Shown here: positions 25,634 to 32,899 of the stretch, piece after piece | Position numbering within the stretch: position 1 is the stretch's first letter | Layout: each line of letters begins with the position of its first letter | Source of the DNA: FEN-1219 sp037445815 | GTDB taxonomy: Bacteria > Pseudomonadota > Gammaproteobacteria > Steroidobacterales > Rariloculaceae | Assembly (NCBI GenBank): GCA_037445815.1 | Contig: JBBIJV010000001.1 | Span: forward strand, 13,050-77,049 | Direction of reading: 5' to 3' | DNA: 64,000 nt | Program-made: the position numbers and the translations under genes | The notes under the pieces: model-generated | The model's database searches: none | What the model was told of the DNA's origin: nothing | The model's input: only the letters and a program-made list of their open reading frames with translations

Positions 25634-26407
25634 GTGCGAGACTTCGACGATACGGCGCGGGCCGTCCGCGCACCGAGCTTCGGGGCTCAGGCGTTCTCGC
25701 GTGCGCTGGTGCTCACGCTCGCGCTTGCCGCGTGCGCGGCACATGCCGAAGTGAGCTCGCGGATCATGCGCGTGGCCGATACGCGCGTCGAGTACAAGCT
25801 CGTGCTGCCCGACGGCTACGACGCGGCGAAGACGTACCCTGCCATCCTCGTCTTCGGCGGCGGACCGCAGACGATGAACACGATCGACGGCGCGCTCGAA
25901 CGCAATTTCCGCGCGCTGGCCGAGCAGCGCGGCTACATCGTGGTCGGGCCCGCGGCGCCCGACGGCGACCTGTTCTTCTACGACGGCGACCGGATCTTCC
26001 CTGCGTTCCTCGACAACATTCTGGCGGCGCACAAGATCGAAGGCGGCAAGTTCCACGTTGCCGGGCCGTCGAACGGCGGCATCGCGGCGATGCACGTCGC
26101 GGCGAAGCATCCGCGGTACTTTTGGTCCGCGACGGCGTTTCCGGGCTACTTGTGGCAGCCGACGGAGGCGAAGCTGCGCGCGCTCGACGGCATTTGCGTC
26201 TATCTCTACATCGGCGAGAACGACGATTACCGCTGGCACGGCGAGATGGAGCGCGAGGTCGAGTACCTGCGCTCGCGCGGAAGCGAGGCGCGGTACACCG
26301 TCGAGCGCGGCCAACCGCACCGACTCGAGACGCTCGCCGGCGCTGGCGCGAGCCGGCTCTTCGACGGCTTTGAAGCCGCGCGGCGCGGCTGCAAGCGCAC
26401 GCCCTGA
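25634..26407 (+). CDS. Exported alpha/beta hydrolase
   Basis: A 257-residue protein starting at a GTG (25634) after 'gaagaggc'. A hydrophobic segment at about 24-38 ending 'AHAE' is a signal peptide. The hydrolase fold starts at 'VEYKLVLPDGYDAAKTYPAI'; the nucleophile is Ser146 in 'FHVAGPSNGGIAAMH', the acid is Asp197 or Asp198 in 'LYIGENDDYRW', and the base is His229 in 'RGQPHRLET'. This resembles esterase/PHB-depolymerase-type hydrolases; the substrate is unknown. It lies 11 bp after the ferritin-like gene and is probably co-transcribed. Confidence 0.85.
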   Translation: MRDFDDTARAVRAPSFGAQAFSRALVLTLALAACAAHAEVSSRIMRVADTRVEYKLVLPDGYDAAKTYPAILVFGGGPQTMNTIDGALERNFRALAEQRGYIVVGPAAPDGDLFFYDGDRIFPAFLDNILAAHKIEGGKFHVAGPSNGGIAAMHVAAKHPRYFWSATAFPGYLWQPTEAKLRALDGICVYLYIGENDDYRWHGEMEREVEYLRSRGSEARYTVERGQPHRLETLAGAGASRLFDGFEAARRGCKRTP

Positions 26408-26466
26408 AGGCACCGGCGGAGCCCAATCCCACGCGGCGTGGTCGCGTTCCCGACCCCCGGCGCACC

Positions 26467-26494
26467 CTTGAAAAAGCGCCCTCCGACCCCTAGA
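26467..26494 (+). promoter_or_regulatory. Sigma-32 (RpoH) heat-shock promoter for hsp20
   Basis: The -35 element is CTTGAAA (26467-26473), preceded by 'ccc'. A spacer of 13 bases leads to the -10 element CCCCTAGA (26487-26494). This is very close to the known sigma-32 consensus (CTTGAAA, 13-17, CCCCATNT). It lies about 70 bp before the start of a small heat-shock protein gene, exactly where expected. Confidence 0.82.
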
Positions 26495-26507
26495 AAACCG
26501 CCGTTTC

Positions 26508-26532
26508 GCGGGCTCCGGAAACAACGGCCCGC
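26508..26532 (+). promoter_or_regulatory. Small hairpin in the hsp20 leader
   Basis: GCGGGC (26508-26513) can pair with GCCCGC (26527-26532), giving a 6-bp stem within the predicted 5' leader. It does not cover the strong ribosome site AAGGAGG (26546-26552). Many hsp20 leaders have thermosensor structures (ROSE or fourU), but no such motif is evident here. Confidence 0.3.
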
Positions 26533-26562
26533 TCAAATGGGATACAAGGAGGATGATGGTCT

Positions 26563-27018
26563 ATGGCACTCGTCAAATACGAACCCTGGGGCATTGGGCA
26601 GCTCCAGAACGAGATCAACCGTCTGTTCCGCTCGTTCGGCGACGCCTTCGGCGATTGGGACTCGAGCGGCGCTACCGCAGGCTGGGTTCCGCCCGTCGAC
26701 ATCTACGAGCACGACGATCGATTCGAGCTCTACATGGACCTCCCCGGCGTCGACGCTTCGGGAGTGGACATCACGCTCGAAGACGGCGTGCTCACGGTCA
26801 GCGGTGAGCGCACACACTTCACCGGCCCGCGCGACGCCAATGACCGCGGCGAGCTGCGCCGCAACGAACGCGGCGAAGGCCGCTTTTATCGGCGCTTCGT
26901 GTTGCCGGACACCGTGGATTCCGATCGCGTGAAGGCGACGAATCGCAACGGCGTGCTCGAGCTCACGATTCCGAAGCAGGCCAAAGCGCTCCCGCGGCGC
27001 ATCAAGGTCGCGGCGTAA
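26563..27018 (+). CDS. Small heat-shock protein, Hsp20/alpha-crystallin family
   Basis: A 151-residue chaperone. The alpha-crystallin domain spans about 44-140, from 'PPVDIYEHDDRFELYMDLPG' to 'VLPDTVDSDRVKATNRNGVL', with the C-terminal 'IPKQ' motif after it. 'NGVLELTIPK' is a near-invariant family block. These proteins hold unfolded proteins in the cytosol for refolding by DnaK/ClpB. A perfect AAGGAGG site and a sigma-32 promoter precede it, so it is probably heat-induced. A second Hsp20-like gene follows 91 bp later, with a GC-rich hairpin between them. Confidence 0.96.
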   Translation: MALVKYEPWGIGQLQNEINRLFRSFGDAFGDWDSSGATAGWVPPVDIYEHDDRFELYMDLPGVDASGVDITLEDGVLTVSGERTHFTGPRDANDRGELRRNERGEGRFYRRFVLPDTVDSDRVKATNRNGVLELTIPKQAKALPRRIKVAA

Positions 27019-27059
27019 GCGAGACCTAGCTCGGGAAACTCACGGGAGCAATGCACGTT

Positions 27060-27080
27060 GGGGGGCTCTCCGAGCCCCCC
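27060..27080 (+). other. Perfect GC-rich hairpin between the two hsp20 genes
   Basis: GGGGGGCTC (27060-27068) and GAGCCCCCC (27072-27080) form a 9-bp perfect stem with a TCC loop. The T-run TTTT is 10 bases further on (27091-27094), not directly after the stem, so it is not a classic terminator. It could weaken transcription into the second gene or protect the 3' end of the first hsp20 message. Confidence 0.55.
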
Positions 27081-27109
27081 GATGGGCACGTTTTGCCGGA
27101 GGGAGTGTA

Positions 27110-27604
27110 ATGAGCAGTTTGCAACAGGTTCGCGAAGGACTGTCCAAAGCTTGGGATACGATCGCCGTCGGTTGGCGCGAGCTGCGCGAGCTCGCCGGCG
27201 ACGCGCTGACGCGCTTCAACCCGCGCGCCGCACAAGGTTCCCCCGACCTGCCCGTAGCAGCGCGGGGCGCGCGGTGGGGCTTGCTCGCCGCCGAGGTCAC
27301 CGACTCCGACCGCACGATCGACGTTGCGCTCGAGGTTCCTGGCCTCGAGCCCAAGGACTTCGAGATCGAAGTCCAAGGCGACATCCTCGTCGTGCGAGGT
27401 GAGAAAAAGCTCTCGCGCGAGGAAACCCGGGGCCATTACTATGTGATGGAGCGCGCCTACGGGCGATTCGAGCGGGCGATCAAACTGCCCGCGCCGGTCG
27501 ACGATTCTGCGGCGCAGGCGCGCTATCGACACGGCGTACTCACCGTGTCGCTGCCGAAGTCGAACGGAGCACGAGGGCGTAGGATCGCGGTCGAAGAACG
27601 CTGA
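27110..27604 (+). CDS. Hsp20/alpha-crystallin family protein (second copy, divergent)
   Basis: A 164-residue protein with an N-terminal helix ('LQQVREGLSKAWDTIAVGWR') and an alpha-crystallin domain at about 58-160 ('DRTIDVALEVPGLEPKDFEI', 'EVQGDILVVRGEKKLSREET', 'RYRHGVLTVSLPKSN'). It is more divergent than the first copy and lacks the C-terminal IxI/V motif ('SNGARGRRIAVEER' instead). A strong ribosome site (ggagggag) precedes the ATG. A TPR protein follows 14 bp downstream, so the three genes from 26563 may form a stress operon. Confidence 0.92.
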   Translation: MSSLQQVREGLSKAWDTIAVGWRELRELAGDALTRFNPRAAQGSPDLPVAARGARWGLLAAEVTDSDRTIDVALEVPGLEPKDFEIEVQGDILVVRGEKKLSREETRGHYYVMERAYGRFERAIKLPAPVDDSAAQARYRHGVLTVSLPKSNGARGRRIAVEER

Positions 27605-27618
27605 TCGAAGTCGACTCG

Positions 27619-28668
27619 ATGAACAAGCTCGTACGAAACCTAACGTCGCTCGTGGCACCGCTCGCGGCGCTCGCGCTCGTTGCGCCGCGAGCCGGTGCGC
27701 AAGAGCAAGCGCAGGAGCCCGATGCCCCCACCGTGCAGGAAGGGCTCCAGCCGCGCATCACGTTGATCGAGCTGACGCCGCACATTGCCGTCAACGACGC
27801 CGCCACGCTGATCGAGGCGGAGGACTCCGAGCGCGCGCTCGAGCTGCTCGAGGGTTTCATCGCGAATCATCCCGAGCCCGTCGCCGAAGCCTTCTATCTA
27901 CTCGGCGTCGCACACTACAAGCTGGGCGACACGGCGAAGGCGTTGCCGGCGGCCGAGCGCGCCGCGACGCTGGCCGAGGACGCGCCCGCGAGCTGGCTCG
28001 AGCTCGTCGCCGCGCTGCTGAAGCAGCGCGGGGATTACCGCGCGGCCATTCCGTGGCTCGAACGGCTCGTCGAAAAGGAGCCCGGCAACCGGGTCTACTG
28101 GCTCGAGCTGTCGCTCGCCTACGAGAACGCCGGCGACTACGAGCATGCGCTCGCGACGATGCGTCTCGCGCACACGGCCGGGCTCCTCACCGACGACGCC
28201 GACTTCCGCAGGCTGTCGGACCTACTCGTTCATGAGGGCATTCCGCTCCAGGGCGCGGTGGTGCTCGAGCAAGCGATGGACAGCCGGATCGTGCGCGCCG
28301 ACGAGGCGGCGTACACGAAGCTCGGCACGGCTTGGTTCATGGCCGGCGAGCTCGACGAGGCCGTGTTCCCGCTCGAGAACGCCGCTCGCCTCGCCGAAAC
28401 GGGCGACGGCTACGTGCGCCTCGCGATGGCACACGTCGAGCGCAAGGACTGGGCCGCCGCGATTGCGGCGCTGCACGCCGGCATGGGCCGCGGCTCGCTG
28501 AGCGACGAAGGCCGCGCGAACTTGCTCATGGGCGTGGCGCTTTACGGACAAGGCAAGTTCGCCGAAGCCGAGGAGTGGCTCACGATGGCCGCCCAAGTGC
28601 CGGCGCACCGCCCAGCAGCGCAGAGCTATCTCGACGCGATCGCGGCCCGCACCGCAGCCGCCCGCTAG
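27619..28668 (+). CDS. Exported tetratricopeptide-repeat protein
   Basis: A 349-residue protein with a signal peptide (about 1-30, ending 'AGAQ'). The rest is a solenoid of about seven TPR-like helix pairs, for example 'PVAEAFYLLGVAHYKLGDTA', 'RVYWLELSLAYENAGDYEHA', 'AAYTKLGTAWFMAGELDEAV' and 'NLLMGVALYGQGKFAEAEEW'. Such proteins are scaffolds; the partner is unknown. It follows the second hsp20 gene by 14 bp, and a periplasmic chaperone or assembly role is possible by context only. Confidence 0.87.
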   Translation: MNKLVRNLTSLVAPLAALALVAPRAGAQEQAQEPDAPTVQEGLQPRITLIELTPHIAVNDAATLIEAEDSERALELLEGFIANHPEPVAEAFYLLGVAHYKLGDTAKALPAAERAATLAEDAPASWLELVAALLKQRGDYRAAIPWLERLVEKEPGNRVYWLELSLAYENAGDYEHALATMRLAHTAGLLTDDADFRRLSDLLVHEGIPLQGAVVLEQAMDSRIVRADEAAYTKLGTAWFMAGELDEAVFPLENAARLAETGDGYVRLAMAHVERKDWAAAIAALHAGMGRGSLSDEGRANLLMGVALYGQGKFAEAEEWLTMAAQVPAHRPAAQSYLDAIAARTAAAR

Positions 28669-28700
28669 GCTCGCAGCCCCCGTCTTGCGGCCCCCGTCAA

Positions 28701-28943
28701 TTACGAGCGGGAGCGAGCCTGCGCTGCCGCGTCGCACGCCAACTCGCGCTCCGCCCGCATCCCCGCGCGTCGCATCACCCAAGCGGCGGGGCAAACTCCC
28801 GTGAACGCCTGCTGAAACAGGTTGGCGCCCACGAACACCGTGAGCCACACGAACCCCGGGTGCACGTAGTGCGTCAACACGACGGACAGCAGCACCATGA
28901 ACCCCGCGAACGCATCCACACCACGCTCCACCGACATCGTCAT
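28701..28943 (-). CDS. DUF2892 family membrane protein
   Basis: An 80-residue protein with two predicted membrane helices forming a hairpin ('FAGFMVLLSVVLTHYVHPGF' and 'WLTVFVGANLFQQAFTGVCP'), then the conserved 'CPAAWVMRRAGM'. DUF2892 proteins commonly accompany sulfur-metabolism genes such as rhodaneses and sulfide:quinone oxidoreductases. Here it is divergent from a sulfide:quinone oxidoreductase about 150 bp away. The exact role is not established; the conserved Cys and membrane topology suggest handling of sulfur species at the membrane. Confidence 0.88.
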   Translation of the reverse strand: MTMSVERGVDAFAGFMVLLSVVLTHYVHPGFVWLTVFVGANLFQQAFTGVCPAAWVMRRAGMRAERELACDAAAQARSRS

Positions 28944-29094
28944 CGCTCCCTTCGAGCTCCTACCGCCGCCATCTAAGGGCAGCGCTCTTCACCCGGCAAT
29001 TTCGGGAAGTACGACCGCTCTCTCGGCGAGTACGCATTGTTCGCCCCGTCGAGCGAGCCTTGAATGACGGCAAGCCGTCACGCGGGAGAAGAGC

Positions 29095-30369
29095 ATGGCT
29101 CGGATCGTCATCATCGGCGCAGGAACGGGAGGTGTGCCGGCCGCTTACGAGCTGCGGCACGCGCTCGGCCGGCAACCCGAGATCACCCTCGTCAACAACT
29201 CGAAGCGGTTCCAGTTCGTGCCGTCGAATCCCTGGATCGCGGTCGGTTGGCGGACGCCGGAGCAGACGAGTCTCGATCTAGAGCCGTACCTCGCGCAACA
29301 CGCTATCCGGTTCGTTCCCCAGCCGGTTACGCGCATCGCGGCGGGCGACAAGTCCGTCGAGCTCGCAGACGGCACGCGGCTCGGATACGACTTTCTCGTG
29401 CTTACGACGGGCCCGAAGCTCGCCTTCGAGGAGATTCGAGGCTTCGACCCTGCGAGCGGCAACTCGCACTCCATTTGCACGCTCGAGCACGCGCTGGACA
29501 CCTACGCTCACTACCGCAAGTTTCTCGAGGATCCGGGGCACGTCGTCGTCGGCGCCGTGCAAGGCGCGAGCTGCTTCGGCCCGGCCTACGAGTTCGCCAT
29601 GATCCTCGACGCGGATCTGCGCAAGCGTAAGCTTCGCCACCGCGTGCCGATGACGTTCGTGACGAGCGAGCCGTACATCGGCCACATGGGACTCGGCGGC
29701 GTCGGCGACTCGAAAGGCCTCATGGAGTCGGAGCTCAGACAGCGGCACATACAGTGGATCACGAACGCAACCGTCGACGAGATCGCGCCTCGTAGAATCG
29801 TCGTCACCGAGCACGATGCGCAAGGGCAGCCCCTCAAAACGCAAACGCTCGAGTCGAAATTTACGATGCTTCTGCCCGCGTTCAAGGGCGTAGACGCCGT
29901 CGCCTCCGTCGAAGGACTCTGCAACGCGCGTGGGTTCGTGGTCGTCGACGAGCATCAGCGCAGCCCGAAGTACCCGTCGATCTACGCGGCCGGCGTCGCC
30001 ATCGCGATTCCGCCCGTCCAGAAGACGCCGGTGCCGACCGGTGCACCGAAGACGGGATACATGATCGAATCGATGGTGAGCGCGATCGTCGCCAACATCG
30101 GCGCCGAGCTGCGCGGCGAGCCGCCGGCGGCGCAGCCATCCCTCTCCGCGATCTGCCTCGCCGACGCCGGCGACGATGGCCTCGCATTCGTGGCGCAGCC
30201 GGAGCTGCCACCGCGTAACGTGACATGGGCAAAGAAGGGCAAGTGGGTGCACCTTGCGAAAGTCGCCTTCGAGAAGTACTTCATCCACAAAATCAAGACC
30301 GGCAATACAGACCCCGTCTACGAGCGCTACGTGTTGAAGGCGCTCGGAATCGAGCGGCTGCGGACGTGA
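29095..30369 (+). CDS. sqr: Sulfide:quinone oxidoreductase
   Basis: A 424-residue FAD enzyme. The FAD-binding Rossmann motif is 'IVIIGAGTGGVPAAYELRHA' (4-23). Three cysteines expected in bacterial SQR are present at 128 ('SICTLEH'), 160 ('GASCFGPAYEF') and 354 ('SAICLAD'), closely matching the positions in well studied SQRs. The second FAD motif is 'YPSIYAAGVAIAIPP', and the C-terminal amphipathic part carries 'VTWAKKGKWVHLAKVAFEKY'. The reaction is oxidation of sulfide to polysulfide with transfer of electrons to membrane quinone. A TolC/MFP/RND set follows within 20 bp on the same strand, and DUF2892 is divergent upstream. Confidence 0.93.
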   Translation: MARIVIIGAGTGGVPAAYELRHALGRQPEITLVNNSKRFQFVPSNPWIAVGWRTPEQTSLDLEPYLAQHAIRFVPQPVTRIAAGDKSVELADGTRLGYDFLVLTTGPKLAFEEIRGFDPASGNSHSICTLEHALDTYAHYRKFLEDPGHVVVGAVQGASCFGPAYEFAMILDADLRKRKLRHRVPMTFVTSEPYIGHMGLGGVGDSKGLMESELRQRHIQWITNATVDEIAPRRIVVTEHDAQGQPLKTQTLESKFTMLLPAFKGVDAVASVEGLCNARGFVVVDEHQRSPKYPSIYAAGVAIAIPPVQKTPVPTGAPKTGYMIESMVSAIVANIGAELRGEPPAAQPSLSAICLADAGDDGLAFVAQPELPPRNVTWAKKGKWVHLAKVAFEKYFIHKIKTGNTDPVYERYVLKALGIERLRT

Positions 30370-30388
30370 CTCGAAGAAAAGCGAGATC

Positions 30389-31774
30389 ATGAGCGAGTTC
30401 GTTGCACGCGTGCGGTCCTCCCTTCGGCCATCGCGCTCGGCATTGCTCTACTGCCGGCGCCGTCGGATCTCGTCCGGCATCCATGCCGGCGCGCACTGGG
30501 TGCTCGTCGCGGGGCTCACGTTCGCGGCGCCCACGGCGGCCGCGGAGACGCTCGAGGAAGCTTGGCGAGCCGCGCTCGCGGCTGACGCGCGCCTCGCCGC
30601 CGCCGAAACGCGCACGGCGGCCAGGGAGGCGGCGATCCTCGTCGCGCGGGCCGAGCGTCGCCCCAGCGTGACGGCATCGACCATCACGAGCCGGTGGCGA
30701 GACACGCCGGCGTTCGATTTCCGCGGCGCCGGCCTGCCCGTTGCGCTGCCGTTGTTCGGCGGCAAGACGCTGAATCTTGCGTCGGCCGAGATGTCGCTAC
30801 CTCTTTATACGGGCGGCGCACTCGCTGCGAACATGTCCGCGGCCACGGCCTCGCGCGATCGTGAGGCGCGTCTCGCCGACGCGCTCCGCCAAGACGTGCT
30901 ACTCGCCGTCGCCGAGGCCTACGTCGGCGTGCTGCGAGCCTCGAGCGCGCTCGACGTCGCGCGCTCGCTCAGCGCGAGCTTGGCGGCACACGCCCGCGAC
31001 GTCGAAGACATGCGCCGCTCGGGACAAGTTCCGGCGAACGACTATCTGGCGGCCGCCGTATCGCTCGCGGACGCACGCCAACGCGAGCTAACGGCGCAGA
31101 GCGCGCTTCAGGTCGCGCGGGCGGCTTACAATCGAAGGCTGGGCCGTCCCTTCGGCTCGCCCGTCGTCGTCGAGTCGCTCACGGAGCCGCTCGGCGGCGT
31201 GGCGATCACCGCATCGTTAGAGGAGCTCGTAGCGGCGGCGCGCGCGGCGCGGCCCGAGCTCGAGGAGCTCGCCGCGGCGGCCGACGCCCTCGAAGCGCAA
31301 GCAGCGGCCGCGCGCGCCGCGCGCCGCCCGCAGCTCGCTTTGAACGGCGGCTACGCGCACGTCGAGAACGACTTCTTGAGCCGCGAGGACTTCTGGTATG
31401 CCTCCTTCGGCGTGCGCTTCAACGCATTCGACGGAGGACGCAGCCGCCATGCGAGCGCGGCGCTCGAGCGTCAAGCAGCCGCGGTCGAAAGCGAGCGGCG
31501 TGACCGCGGCGCCGAGATCGAGCTCGAAGTTCACAGAGCTCTTGCCGAGCTCACGACGGCGCGGGAGCGCGTCGCCGCTGCCTCCGCGGCCGTGGAGCAA
31601 GCCGAGGAAAATCTCCGCGTCGTGCGCGATCGCTACCGCAACGGCGAGGGCACGAACACCGAGGTGCTCGACGCCGAGGGGCTGCGCACGCTCTCGGCGA
31701 GCAATTTCGATACGGCGCGCTACGACGTGCGATTGGCGGAGCTGAAGCTCAGCCGCGCGATCGGTGCGCTCTGA
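30389..31774 (+). CDS. TolC family outer-membrane efflux protein
   Basis: A 461-residue protein with a late signal peptide (hydrophobic stretch about 36-50, ending 'TAAAE'). Two OEP repeats span about 52-245 and 265-455. 'DALRQDVLLAVAEAYVGVLR' is the coiled-coil hallmark; 'FNAFDGGRSRHASAALERQA' and 'VVRDRYRNGEGTNTEVLDAE' match the second repeat. It forms a trimeric channel through the outer membrane. It starts 19 bp after the SQR gene and 84 bp before the membrane-fusion protein. The N-terminus is unusually basic before the signal hydrophobic part, so the true start could be an internal codon. Confidence 0.9.
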   Translation: MSEFVARVRSSLRPSRSALLYCRRRRISSGIHAGAHWVLVAGLTFAAPTAAAETLEEAWRAALAADARLAAAETRTAAREAAILVARAERRPSVTASTITSRWRDTPAFDFRGAGLPVALPLFGGKTLNLASAEMSLPLYTGGALAANMSAATASRDREARLADALRQDVLLAVAEAYVGVLRASSALDVARSLSASLAAHARDVEDMRRSGQVPANDYLAAAVSLADARQRELTAQSALQVARAAYNRRLGRPFGSPVVVESLTEPLGGVAITASLEELVAAARAARPELEELAAAADALEAQAAAARAARRPQLALNGGYAHVENDFLSREDFWYASFGVRFNAFDGGRSRHASAALERQAAAVESERRDRGAEIELEVHRALAELTTARERVAAASAAVEQAEENLRVVRDRYRNGEGTNTEVLDAEGLRTLSASNFDTARYDVRLAELKLSRAIGAL

Positions 31775-31858
31775 TCCACGCATGGCCGCCCACGACGACA
31801 TGGCTGCTCGCGCCGGAGGAACAGGAAACGCGGTGGCCGTTTCGAAGGAGTCGTACGG

Positions 31859-32899
31859 ATGACGTTGCGCTGCTCGTCATGCTCCCGGTTCGTCGCGCTG
31901 CTCTCCGCGGCCGCCGCGAGCGCGGCTGCGGCCCTCGACGTCCCTTTTTCGACGTTGACGCCGACATACGAGGCCTCACCGCGGGAACGCGTATTCGACG
32001 GCACCGTCGAGGCCGTCGATCAAGCGACAGTGTCGGCGCAGACGTCGGGTCGAGTCGCCGAGATCTACTACGACGTCGACGACTTCGTCGCTGCCGGCGC
32101 CCCGATCATGCGTTTCACGGACACGGAACAGCGGGCCGCGCTCGACGCCGCCCGCGCCGCTGTCGAAGAAGCCGAGGCGCGGGCCGCGGAGGCGGAGAGC
32201 GAGTTTGCGCGCATTTCGGCGATGTTCGAGAACGGCACCGTTGCCCGAGCGCGCTACGAGCAGGCGCAGGCGAGCCGCGCCGCCGCCTCGGCGCGGCTCG
32301 AAGCCGCGCGCGCCGGTCTCATGAATGCCGAGGAACAGCTCGAATTCACCGTCGTCCGGGCGCCGTACGCGGGCATCGTGTCCCGACGCCACGTCGCCGT
32401 CGGCGAGCTCGTGCGACCCGGCGCACCGCTGATGAGCGGCCTGTCGCTCGATCGAGTCAGGGTCGTCGTGGACGTACCGCAAAGCATGCTCGACCCGATC
32501 CGCGAGATCGGCAAAGCCAACGTCTATGTCGGCGAGCGAACGATCGCCGCCGAGTCGCTGACGTTCTTCCCCGTCGCCGACGCGGCGACGAACACGTTCC
32601 GCGTGCGCGCCGCCTTGCCCGCCGGCAGCGCCACGCTGTACCCCGGCACGTTCGTGAAGATCGGCTTCGTCGTCGGGGAAACGGAACGGATGCTGGTGCC
32701 AGCGAGCGCGCTCGTGCAGCGCAGCGAGCTCACGGCCGTCTACGTCGTCGGCGAGGAAGCGGTTACGCTGCGCCAAGTTCGCGTCGGCCGCCGCTATGGC
32801 GACAAGATCGAGGTGCTTGCGGGGCTCGCGGCCGGCGAGACGGTAGCTGCGGACCCCGTAGCAGCCGGCGTTTACCTGCGAGAGCGCGCTCGACGATGA
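31859..32899 (+). CDS. RND efflux membrane-fusion (periplasmic adaptor) protein
   Basis: A 346-residue HlyD/AcrA-type adaptor with a cleavable signal (about 1-31) and no lipobox. 'GTVEAVDQATVSAQTSGRVA' is the first half of the lipoyl domain, a coiled coil follows at about 80-160 ('AVEEAEARAAEAESEFARIS'), 'VRAPYAGIVSRRHVAVGELV' is the second lipoyl half, and the beta-barrel domain follows ('MLVPASALVQRSELTAVYVV'). It bridges the RND pump and TolC-type channel. Its stop overlaps the RND pump start by 4 bp (ATGA). The order TolC, MFP, RND follows the SQR gene directly. Confidence 0.93.
   Translation: MTLRCSSCSRFVALLSAAAASAAAALDVPFSTLTPTYEASPRERVFDGTVEAVDQATVSAQTSGRVAEIYYDVDDFVAAGAPIMRFTDTEQRAALDAARAAVEEAEARAAEAESEFARISAMFENGTVARARYEQAQASRAAASARLEAARAGLMNAEEQLEFTVVRAPYAGIVSRRHVAVGELVRPGAPLMSGLSLDRVRVVVDVPQSMLDPIREIGKANVYVGERTIAAESLTFFPVADAATNTFRVRAALPAGSATLYPGTFVKIGFVVGETERMLVPASALVQRSELTAVYVVGEEAVTLRQVRVGRRYGDKIEVLAGLAAGETVAADPVAAGVYLRERARR

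Noticed and set aside
31879..32895. An N-terminal extension of the RND pump frame by about 340 codons
   Set aside because: The extension is an Arg-rich shadow of the MFP gene in another frame. The RND family start 'MNSPGTLGFSGRLAAAF' lies at 32896 with a proper ATGA overlap.
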